In this document: piece after piece, positions 44,214 to 51,175 of the stretch
Numbering within the stretch: the stretch's first letter is position 1
How the letters are laid out: each line of letters starts with the position of its first letter
Origin: Geitlerinema sp. S16
GTDB taxonomy: Bacteria > Cyanobacteriota > Cyanobacteriia > Cyanobacteriales > Geitlerinemataceae
Reading direction: 5' to 3'
Length of the DNA stretch: 64,000 bases
Assembly (NCBI GenBank): GCA_011390275.1
Contig: JAABST010000006.1
Coordinates: 62,001 to 126,000 of the forward strand
Program-made: the position numbers and the translations under genes
The notes under the pieces: model-generated
What the model was told of the DNA's origin: nothing
Databases searched by the model: none
Seen by the model: only the letters and a program-made list of their open reading frames with translations

Positions 44214-44876
44214 CTACAGCAAGCCGCGATAGCGAATAAACAACAAAATCGCCGCCCACGATCCGAGCGCCACTTTCAACGCAACCAAAGCATTCAGCAA
44301 CGGAATCGAACCACCGCTGATCAATCCCCCAAACTCGCCAACCGGAACCGCCCAACCACCCAGCGTCAACACCGCCAAGACGATAAACACCAACACCGAG
44401 AGCTTTTCCAGCATGGCTGCCCGCCAGCGCTTGTAGATCCCTTCCATCCAATCAGCGGGCGACGTGATCGCCACCAGGCCGATCGCCGTGCCGCCCGCCA
44501 CCCCAGCGGCAAACCCACCGCCGGGACTCAGGTGTCCGCGTAGCATTAGCTCGACACACACCAGCGCTGTAATCGTCGCGCCGAGACGTGCCAGCACGAT
44601 CGACGGCTGGTCGGTAAACTGATGCACCGTCGGCGACGGTTGCTCATCGGCCAGCAAATAGCGCACCCCCATAATCGACACCGTAAACACCACCACTTCA
44701 AAAATCGTGTCGTATAACCGATTGCGAAACAGGATGCCGGAGACCGCATTGGGGATACCGCTATCGCGCACGATCGCGGCCACCACTTCCATATTGGTGA
44801 GATCCGAGGCGGGGTTCGGGAGCCACAGCATTTTGAGAAAAAAGGCGATACCCGCAACGAGATAAATCCATTTCAT
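44214..44876 (-). CDS. mrpB: Mrp Na+/H+ antiporter subunit B
   Basis: A 220-residue membrane protein with the MnhB/MrpB domain in its C-terminal two thirds: LRGHLSPGGGFAAGVAGGTA is the conserved loop and LDTxxR-like residues precede it (NRLYDTIFEVVVFTVSIMGV). About six helices. It is the last gene of a seven-gene antiporter operon that exchanges Na+ for H+ at the cytoplasmic membrane, giving salt and alkali tolerance. Separated from the preceding gene by 89 bp containing 14-bp tandem repeats. Confidence 0.85.
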   Translation of the reverse strand: MKWIYLVAGIAFFLKMLWLPNPASDLTNMEVVAAIVRDSGIPNAVSGILFRNRLYDTIFEVVVFTVSIMGVRYLLADEQPSPTVHQFTDQPSIVLARLGATITALVCVELMLRGHLSPGGGFAAGVAGGTAIGLVAITSPADWMEGIYKRWRAAMLEKLSVLVFIVLAVLTLGGWAVPVGEFGGLISGGSIPLLNALVALKVALGSWAAILLFIRYRGLL

Positions 44877-44909
44877 CAGGCTTGGTGTTTAGAGTTTTGG
44901 GGTGGAGAA

Positions 44910-44963
44910 TTTGGAGTGAAAGCTTTGGAGTGAAAGCTTTGGAGTGAAAGCTTTGGAATGAAA
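44910..44963. repeat. 14-bp tandem repeat inside the mrp operon
   Basis: TTTGGAGTGAAAGC occurs three times in tandem (44910-44951), followed by a partial fourth copy. It lies between the stop of the short mrpA and the start of mrpB, the only real gap in the operon. Confidence 0.85.
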
Positions 44964-44965
44964 AA

Positions 44966-45751
44966 TTAAGGCTTTGAGGCTGGGGAGAGGGGAGTTGAAT
45001 CGGTTGGTTTGATCGGAAAGGTAGGGCGAAGGGTGACGATCGCCGGGTTCAGTTCGGCTTGCATCAGGTCATAGAGTCGCGGGACTCGGATGGTGAGCGG
45101 GTAGGGAAGAGGCGTTGATGCGGCATTTTCGGGGAGTGATATCGATTCCGATCCGTCTCCAATAGCGTGAACATCTCGCGTTTCGAGGGCGGCGTGTAGG
45201 GCGACGCGATCGGGGTACGAAATTAATTCGAGACGGAGGAAATGCTGACGGCAAAAATCGCGCAGATCGGCGATCAGCGGTTCAGGCAGGGAGGAGACGA
45301 TCGCCTCACGTATCGGGGACAATTCCTCCGAGGTGGAATCGCTGGCAGGATTATTGCTTGGATTGATGAAAATATGGGGTGGTGTCGCCCTGGGTTCTGG
45401 CGCTTTCGATAATTCTGGTGATTCTGGGTTGTTGAACGAGTCCGAAACCTCGGACGAATCGGCCAACTCCACGAACTCTGCCAATTCTGCAACCACGCCC
45501 AATCGCAGTACCAGCGACGATCGCACCGCCACCATATACAGCGTAATCGCCAGCATTGTCCCGACCAGCGCCTCGGTGAGCGCCACATCCGCCGCCCCAA
45601 ATAGCGCGTACACCAGCGCCGCGATCGCCCCCAAAATTCCCCGCACCACCAGGGCGTGATACGGATTTTTTTGTAAGAGGGTCATCATCGCTGCGATCGG
45701 CAACAGCACCACGATCGCCAACAAATCGAGATCTGTCATTGTGTTAGTCAT
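44966..45751 (-). CDS. Mrp antiporter short subunit A (MbhD/DUF4040 domain)
   Basis: From ATG 45751, which has GGAGGAT about 10 nt upstream, the protein has 261 residues. The N-terminal 85 residues are the MbhD/DUF4040 domain that in other bacteria forms the C-terminal part of large MrpA: LQKNPYHALVVRGILGAIAA and ALFGAADVALTEALVGTMLA, with three helices. The remaining 170 residues are soluble, acidic and unrecognised. No gene for the large proton-conducting MrpA N-terminus is in the operon, as is known for cyanobacterial mrp loci. The start overlaps mrpG by 8 bp. Confidence 0.8.
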   Translation of the reverse strand: MTNTMTDLDLLAIVVLLPIAAMMTLLQKNPYHALVVRGILGAIAALVYALFGAADVALTEALVGTMLAITLYMVAVRSSLVLRLGVVAELAEFVELADSSEVSDSFNNPESPELSKAPEPRATPPHIFINPSNNPASDSTSEELSPIREAIVSSLPEPLIADLRDFCRQHFLRLELISYPDRVALHAALETRDVHAIGDGSESISLPENAASTPLPYPLTIRVPRLYDLMQAELNPAIVTLRPTFPIKPTDSTPLSPASKP

Positions 45752-46022
45752 GCGGGTGATCCTCCGTCGAACAGTAGGCCAGGACATAGCCCAAAATCGT
45801 GTTCCAAATTGCTAGGGAAATCAGCGCCAAAATCAGCAGCGGCCACTCGCGCGGAATCTGGAGCAGCAAGCCGACGACGATCGCCATTGACCCCAAGGTG
45901 TCCGCAACCGACAGGCTATGCAATTTAAATAGGACTGATCGTGATCCCAGTAACGGCCAGGTTCCCCACAACCAAAAAATGAGACCGATCGCAATACAGA
46001 GCGTACTAATGCCATCAATCAT
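45744..46022 (-). CDS. mrpG: Mrp antiporter subunit G
   Basis: A 92-residue protein with three helices and the MnhG/PhaG pattern GLIFWLWGTWPLLGSRSVLF, KLHSLSVADTLGSMAIVVGL (the HAxxxxDTLG-like loop). Small accessory subunit of the Na+/H+ antiporter complex. ATGA overlap with mrpF (46019-46022). Confidence 0.88.
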   Translation of the reverse strand: MIDGISTLCIAIGLIFWLWGTWPLLGSRSVLFKLHSLSVADTLGSMAIVVGLLLQIPREWPLLILALISLAIWNTILGYVLAYCSTEDHPHD

Positions 46023-46270
46023 GACTCATTCACCCGTTTTAAAATCTGCGCGAGCAGCATTAATGACGCATTTCCCACACTTAAGATAATCACCCCAACC
46101 ACACCAATCATCCAGTCATCTCGCAATACCGAAACAACCAAAATCATAATCGATGTTTTTGTCGCTACACTGGCAAAAGCTAACATTTTTTGCCAAATAT
46201 CCTCATCCTGAAAGGCTTCGTAGATTGGAATCAATAAAGCGAGAATCATCGTGACTAAAATCCAATTCAT
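46019..46270 (-). CDS. mrpF: Mrp antiporter subunit F
   Basis: An 83-residue protein with three helices. FASVATKTSIMILVVSVLRD and IILSVGNASLMLLAQIL correspond to the MnhF/MrpF core. The pattern is divergent from firmicute MrpF, but position and size fit. ATGA overlap with mrpE (46267-46270). Confidence 0.8.
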   Translation of the reverse strand: MNWILVTMILALLIPIYEAFQDEDIWQKMLAFASVATKTSIMILVVSVLRDDWMIGVVGVIILSVGNASLMLLAQILKRVNES

Positions 46271-46653
46271 TTGGGTTTTCTCCGGCGAATCCAGTGAATT
46301 TTATACCAGCCTCGTTCGTGGTATTCGGTGACGATCGTTTTGGGGGTGAAGGTAATGATGAAAATATCGAGAAAAACTAGGCCGGGGGTACGACGCGGCG
46401 AGACTTTTTCGAGGGTTACATCCTCATAGCGATGAGGTTTGACGATAATCTCGATCGCCTCGATATAGGCTTGGGGAATTGCGACCAGGCTATGCCAGAG
46501 AGCTTTTAACCAATCACGTAGTGCGGAGGGTTTGGTGACACTACGCGGTATTAAAAGCGCAACGACAATCCCAATGACGATATTGGTCGGGCTGAGATCG
46601 GCTGTCAGTAAAAACCAAATGGTTAACCGGAGACAGATATCCAAATAGGCCAT
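46267..46653 (-). CDS. mrpE: Mrp antiporter subunit E
   Basis: A 128-residue protein with two N-terminal helices and the MnhE signature in its C-terminal half (PQAYIEAIEIIVKPH, TPGLVFLDIFIITFTPKTIV). It probably helps assembly of the complex rather than conducting ions. Its ATG shares one base with the mrpD stop. Confidence 0.85.
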   Translation of the reverse strand: MAYLDICLRLTIWFLLTADLSPTNIVIGIVVALLIPRSVTKPSALRDWLKALWHSLVAIPQAYIEAIEIIVKPHRYEDVTLEKVSPRRTPGLVFLDIFIITFTPKTIVTEYHERGWYKIHWIRRRKPK

Positions 46654-48152
46654 TACCCTAAACCTCCGGGTGCGCTTGATGTGCTTGGTGCGCTGACATA
46701 AATCAGCAGTAAAAACAGCCCTATCGCGCTCAAGCTCATCACCCCAATCAGATGTTCGAGCCGCTCAAACATACTCGGTAGCTTAAGACTCAGCTTTTTA
46801 ATTATTCCCAGATAAATCAACCATCCAAAGATAGTTATACCGACGGCTTTTGCGATATTCACGATGTTGTAGGAATCGATATCTACGAAATTAGCTACCA
46901 ATAAACCGCCGAGTAAAATAACCATCGATGGCCAAAGAATCTTGACTTTTTTGGGTGCTGTGACCGTGCTGGAGTGGGGCAAAAAGATGAATTTTGCGAA
47001 GGTAATAGCGGTTCCTATGGCGGCGATGTTCATGGCGACGACTTGCCACGGGAGCAGCGATTTCATCATTAATGTTTTCGCGCCGAAACCCGCTAGCAGT
47101 GGCAGACCGGAGATCGAAAAGGCGGCGATCGCGCCCATCAGCCACAGCGATCGGGCGATCGGCTGTTGGTTCAATTCCTTAAAGTTGCGGCTCGGTAACG
47201 ACCCCGCCACCAAAAACAGGGCGGCCTTCACCAGTCCATGCGTCAGTGCGTAAAACCCGGCCACAGCCGGAGCCGCAAGCACAAACCCGAGCTGCGACAC
47301 CGTACTGAAGGCCAGCATCCGCTTACTGTCTTTTTCAAATACGGCATAGCTGACCCCAAACAACGCCGTTCCGACCCCGGCGAGCCGCACGATCGGTTCC
47401 ACCTCCGGCACAACCAAAGCACATCGCACCAGCGCCAACACGGCAGTGTTGACCACCACCCCGGACAGTATGGCCGACACGGGCGTTTCCGCTTCCGAGT
47501 GGGTTTGCGGTAGCCATAAACCGGAGACAAAAATGCCGCCTTTCACCAGTAGGCCGAGAAAAATCAGGGCGATCGCTTCCGGTGGTGCAACGCTCAAACC
47601 CTCGAAATGAAAGGAGTGCGTGGCTTGGTATACCAGTGCGACACCGACGAGGTAGAACAACATGGCGGTGTTGCTGACGAACAGGTAGCGCAGGCCGACC
47701 CAGATCGATCGCGCCGATCGCGAGTAGGTCACCAGCAAAAACGAGGCGACGCTGATGACTTCGAGGGCGACGTAGAGGCTGATGAAGTCAGCGCAGAGAA
47801 AGGCGGCATTGACGCTGCCGTGGAGCAAAATGACCTGGGTAAAAAAGAAGGCGGTTTTGTCGCTGCGCCAACAGTAGAGCAGGACAGCGAGGGTGACGAG
47901 AGCGTTGGTGAGGATGAAAAAGCCGCTGAGGGAGTCGGCGATCAGGATCACGCCGAAGTGGTCGATCAGTTCAAAGGTTTGGGGCGATCGCGCGACGAAG
48001 AGCAGACCGGCATAGGTGGCGGAGATCAGCGTCACGCTCAGGGCGAGCAGGCGATCAAACTGGGGCAGCAGGTAGATGCTGAAGCCGACGAAAAACGGTA
48101 GGGCGACCCAGGCGACGGTGATAACGGACACCAATTCAGTTAATTCCATCAC
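46653..48152 (-). CDS. mrpD: Mrp antiporter subunit D (NuoN/NuoM-like proton channel)
   Basis: A 499-residue polytopic protein with about 14 helices. It belongs to the proton-conducting NuoL/M/N family: FISLYVALEVISVASFLLV (Glu of TM5), KGGIFVSGLWLPQTHSEAET and VSAILSGVVVNTAV (Lys and surrounding His), KRMLAFSTVSQLGFVLAAP and HGLVKAALFLVAGSL (second Lys). These charged residues form the ion path. It is the main ion-translocating subunit here. It overlaps mrpC by 4 bp. Confidence 0.9.
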   Translation of the reverse strand: MMELTELVSVITVAWVALPFFVGFSIYLLPQFDRLLALSVTLISATYAGLLFVARSPQTFELIDHFGVILIADSLSGFFILTNALVTLAVLLYCWRSDKTAFFFTQVILLHGSVNAAFLCADFISLYVALEVISVASFLLVTYSRSARSIWVGLRYLFVSNTAMLFYLVGVALVYQATHSFHFEGLSVAPPEAIALIFLGLLVKGGIFVSGLWLPQTHSEAETPVSAILSGVVVNTAVLALVRCALVVPEVEPIVRLAGVGTALFGVSYAVFEKDSKRMLAFSTVSQLGFVLAAPAVAGFYALTHGLVKAALFLVAGSLPSRNFKELNQQPIARSLWLMGAIAAFSISGLPLLAGFGAKTLMMKSLLPWQVVAMNIAAIGTAITFAKFIFLPHSSTVTAPKKVKILWPSMVILLGGLLVANFVDIDSYNIVNIAKAVGITIFGWLIYLGIIKKLSLKLPSMFERLEHLIGVMSLSAIGLFLLLIYVSAPSTSSAPGGLG

Positions 48153-48496
48153 GGGCGGTAGCTCCGTTCGATCGCGTCGGTTTCCAGTGTGGGATTATCT
48201 CTCGCCAATTTCATAACGCCGACGAGCATCAGCGCTTGGATCGAGAAGCCGATGACGATCGCTGTGAGGATCACGGCTTGGGGAACCGGGTCGGCGTAGG
48301 TTCCGTTCGTCAAGCTGGCGTCAGGGTTGTCCGCGATCGGTACAATCTGGCCGCCACGAGCGGCGATCGCGACGTAATAGGCGATCGTGCCGGTACTCAT
48401 CACATCCATGGCGATGATTTTCATCACCAGGTTTTGTTTGAAAATCAGGCCAAAAAAGCCACACAACACCGTGAAAAACACGCACGCTTCTAACAT
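48149..48496 (-). CDS. mrpC: Mrp antiporter subunit C (NuoK-like)
   Basis: From the ATG at about 48496 (MLEACVFFTVLCGFFGLIFK) it has 115 residues and three helices, as in MnhC/NuoK. A TTG-initiated frame 19 codons longer is open but adds Cys-rich residues foreign to the family. QAVILTAIVIGFSIQALML with its helix Glu/Gln region is the conserved second half. It is the first gene of the operon order C-D-E-F-G-A'-B, so the promoter should lie in 48497-48720. Confidence 0.82.
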   Translation of the reverse strand: MLEACVFFTVLCGFFGLIFKQNLVMKIIAMDVMSTGTIAYYVAIAARGGQIVPIADNPDASLTNGTYADPVPQAVILTAIVIGFSIQALMLVGVMKLARDNPTLETDAIERSYRP

Positions 48497-48720
48497 GGAC
48501 AGAGGTTTAACGGGGTTACAGTCTAGACATTGCGACGCTTTCAAACTGATCAAACTGAAACGCTTGAGAGCTTGGCTGAGATGTGATCCGATCGGCGGCC
48601 TGACTTAGTGCAGATCCGATCACGATCGCAATCAAACTACAGAATATCGAGAAAGGGATCGCAATGTTCGGAAATTTTGACTTTAAAGACTCTTTTGCTC
48701 CTGTCCGAACCCACTTGAGG

Positions 48721-49131
48721 TCAAGATTGTTCGTTGGCTGGATCGAGGCGAGCGAGGAGGGCGACCACCTGCGATCGAATCTCCTCTCGGACACGAGGAA
48801 AAATCTCGGGTTGTTCTGCCGGATCGTCGAGCTGCCAATCTTCAAACACGTCCAATTTCGTCCAGGCTGGCGGCAAATTGACCCCGCAGCCACAGAGCGA
48901 AATGACCCCATCAAAATCCTCGGGTGCAAATTCGCTTAACGCATTGGACGTTTGACCGCGAATATCAATCCCGATCGCATCCATCGCCGCGATCGCGTGG
49001 GGGTTAACCTGACTGGCCTCTAGCCCCGAGCTGACCACGACGACACGCCCTGCTCCCAAAGATCGCGCAAAGCCTTCAGCCATCTGTGATCGGGATGAAT
49101 TTTTCTTACAAACAAACATTACCCGCTTCAT
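48721..49131 (-). CDS. arsC: arsenate reductase (glutathione/glutaredoxin-dependent, SynArsC type)
   Basis: From ATG 49131 (MKRVMFVCKKNSSRSQMAEG) it has 136 residues. The low-molecular-weight phosphatase loop CxxxxxR is CKKNSSR with nucleophile Cys8, and the resolving pair is seen as ISLCGCGVNLPP. This Cys8 plus CGC layout is that of Synechocystis ArsC, which reduces arsenate to arsenite using glutathione and glutaredoxin. The product is exported by the ACR3 pump encoded just upstream on the same strand (118 bp). Confidence 0.9.
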   Translation of the reverse strand: MKRVMFVCKKNSSRSQMAEGFARSLGAGRVVVVSSGLEASQVNPHAIAAMDAIGIDIRGQTSNALSEFAPEDFDGVISLCGCGVNLPPAWTKLDVFEDWQLDDPAEQPEIFPRVREEIRSQVVALLARLDPANEQS

Positions 49132-49249
49132 TGATGCCACCTCAAAGTTATAGTCGTTCGTCGTAGTGGCCATCGCCCACCATGCTTAAACAGTTCAAAG
49201 TTGCCTGGATATGACTGCGATCCGTCAGGCTCATATTGCCACTTTCTGT

Positions 49250-50416
49250 TTAAAGACTCTTAATCCCTTTGAGACAACGAGGATCAAGCAACGTTGCTTT
49301 TTCCGGTTCACGCGGAAACCAAAACGCCGTCCGCTTGCAAAATTCCACCAGCATTAACATCACCGGAACCTCGATCAGCACGCCCACCACGGTCGCCAGC
49401 GCCACGCCGGAATTGAGACCAAACAGCATTACCGCCGTCGCGATCGACACTTCAAAATTGTTGCTCGCGCCAATCAGTGCCGCCGGAGCCGCATCCTCGT
49501 ACGTCAACCCCAGCTTTTGCGCCGCGATGTAGGTCAGCCCGAAAATAAAGTTGGTCTGGATGAAGAGAGGAATCGCAATCAGAGCAATATGCAGCGGCTG
49601 CTCAACGATCAGCTCGCCTTTGAGGGCGAAGAGCAGCACGATCGTGGTGAGCAGGGCGATCGTGGCGATCGGGTTGAGATAGTGCAGGAAAACGCGATCG
49701 AGCCAGACCCGTCCCTTCGTGCGCAAAATCCAGGTTCGCGAGGCCATGCCCATCACGAGCGGCAAACCGACGTAGATCGCCACCGATAGCACGATCGTCA
49801 GCCACGGAACCACCAGATCGCCCATCGCCAGCAACCAGCGACCCAAGGGCGCGTACAGCACCAACATCGTCAGCGAGTTGATCGCCACCATCACCAGCGT
49901 ATGACCCTGATTGCTATAGGACAGATAGCCCCACATCAGCACCATCGCCGTACAGGGCGCAATTCCCAGCAAGATCGCCCCGGCAATATACGAATCGGCG
50001 ATCGCCACCTCCGTTCCGCGCAACAGTTCTGTCCCCACCAGCCACGGACGAAACCACTGCCCCAAAAACACCTGCGCGAATAACACCATCGTCAACGGTT
50101 TGATCAGCCAGTTCACCACCAGTGTGAGAATGACCGGCTTCGGGGTACGAGCGGCTTTCACCGCTTGGCTAAAGTCGATTTTTACCATGATGGGATACAT
50201 CATGAAAAATAGGCAGATCGCCACAGGAATCGACACTTGATGGACGCTCATAGCATCGAGCAGTGTCGCCAAGTCGGGAAAGAACCGTCCCAGACCAATA
50301 CCGACGACGATGCAACAGGCGACCCACACCGTCAGGTAGCGTTCAAAAATATTGAGCGTCCCACCGGCTTGGACGGGCGAGGACGACATGACGGATCGTT
50401 CTGGAGGGCTGGACAT
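49250..50416 (-). CDS. acr3: arsenite efflux transporter, ACR3 family
   Basis: A 388-residue membrane protein with ten helices (first about residues 30-48). ACR3 signatures are clear: [56 protein letters not shown] with the essential Cys, and [21 protein letters not shown]. It expels arsenite (or antimonite) using the proton gradient. ATG 50416 is used; an internal ATG at 50389 is possible. The upstream 151-bp gap to the MerR gene is mostly a 91-bp inverted-repeat element. Confidence 0.92.
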   Translation of the reverse strand: MSSPPERSVMSSSPVQAGGTLNIFERYLTVWVACCIVVGIGLGRFFPDLATLLDAMSVHQVSIPVAICLFFMMYPIMVKIDFSQAVKAARTPKPVILTLVVNWLIKPLTMVLFAQVFLGQWFRPWLVGTELLRGTEVAIADSYIAGAILLGIAPCTAMVLMWGYLSYSNQGHTLVMVAINSLTMLVLYAPLGRWLLAMGDLVVPWLTIVLSVAIYVGLPLVMGMASRTWILRTKGRVWLDRVFLHYLNPIATIALLTTIVLLFALKGELIVEQPLHIALIAIPLFIQTNFIFGLTYIAAQKLGLTYEDAAPAALIGASNNFEVSIATAVMLFGLNSGVALATVVGVLIEVPVMLMLVEFCKRTAFWFPREPEKATLLDPRCLKGIKSL

Positions 50417-50458
50417 AGCGGAATAAACCTCAGACGGTAGGCGATCGTGTATTTAGAG

Positions 50459-50549
50459 AGGACTGACGAATTTCAACGTAATTTCGCGGTTTCAGCCACC
50501 AATTCATTACGAAGTTTCAACGGTTTTAGCGATTTTTACGTCAGTCCTA
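50459..50549. mobile_element. 91-bp MITE-like element between merR-type gene and acr3
   Basis: AGGACTGACG at 50459-50468 and CGTCAGTCCT at 50540-50549 are perfect 10-bp inverted repeats bounding an AT-richer 91-bp segment without a gene. Cyanobacterial MITEs ending in AGGACTTACG are common in my memory, and these ends differ by one base. No clear target duplication is visible. Confidence 0.65.
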
Positions 50550-50567
50550 TCTTTACAAACCTCAAAG

Positions 50568-51005
50568 TCACACCTCTGAGATATTGGGGTTTGTTGTGGT
50601 CAAGTCCTGTAACGCCGCACAGCTTTGAATGGGGGGAGATGTGTCGAGGTAGATTTGACATTGGTTGATAAGGGGGGTCAGTTCGTCGCGTAGGGCTTGC
50701 AAACGTTGGATTTTTCGATTGAGGTGTTGTACTTTGCTTACCAGCTTCGCGTGAATCGCTTCACAGGTCAGGGATTCACCGTCATACAAGACCAGCATTT
50801 CCTTAATTTCTTCCAGGCTTAATCCTAGGGCTTTGGTGCGAGTGATAAACCCGAGTCGTGCCAGGTCACGCGCATCGAATAATCGATAGCCTGAAGCCGA
50901 TCGCTGAGGTGCGGGAATTAGACCGATACGCTCATAAAAGTAAAGCGTTTGGGGATTGAGGTTGAGCCTGCGGGCAACCTCACCTATCTGTAGTAAGGCA
51001 CTCAA
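50568..51005 (-). CDS. MerR-family metal-responsive regulator
   Basis: A 145-residue regulator. The winged helix (residues 1-70) has IGEVARRLNLNPQTLYFYER and RSASGYRLFDARDL. A dimerisation helix follows, with cysteines in SLTCEAIH, NQCQIYL and QSCAALQD, placed like the three metal-binding Cys of MerR (mercury) and related sensors. It could sense a soft metal or arsenite/antimonite. Its own promoter at 51033-51064 has the long spacer typical of MerR-activated promoters. It reads toward acr3 and arsC and may activate them by read-through. Confidence 0.85.
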   Translation of the reverse strand: MSALLQIGEVARRLNLNPQTLYFYERIGLIPAPQRSASGYRLFDARDLARLGFITRTKALGLSLEEIKEMLVLYDGESLTCEAIHAKLVSKVQHLNRKIQRLQALRDELTPLINQCQIYLDTSPPIQSCAALQDLTTTNPNISEV

Positions 51006-51032
51006 GATGATGATGGAGGCGTAACAAGGGTC

Positions 51033-51064
51033 ATGCTAAACTCTATACCTGGGTATAAGGTCAA
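51033..51064 (-). promoter_or_regulatory. MerR-type promoter/operator
   Basis: On the minus strand TTGACC (-35, 51064-51059) and TTAGCA or TAGCAT (-10, around 51039-51033) are separated by 19-20 bp. The spacer carries the inverted repeat CTTATACC-CA-GGTATAGAG, as in promoters untwisted by MerR proteins. Confidence 0.75.
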
Positions 51065-51175
51065 GCTTTAAGAGACAAACAATCAGGACGTATTGCCGAT
51101 CCGAGGTAGCAACACTCGGCAACGCTGCTTGTTGCGTGATGTTGAGAGCGACGATTAGAAGTTGTTGGATATAAG

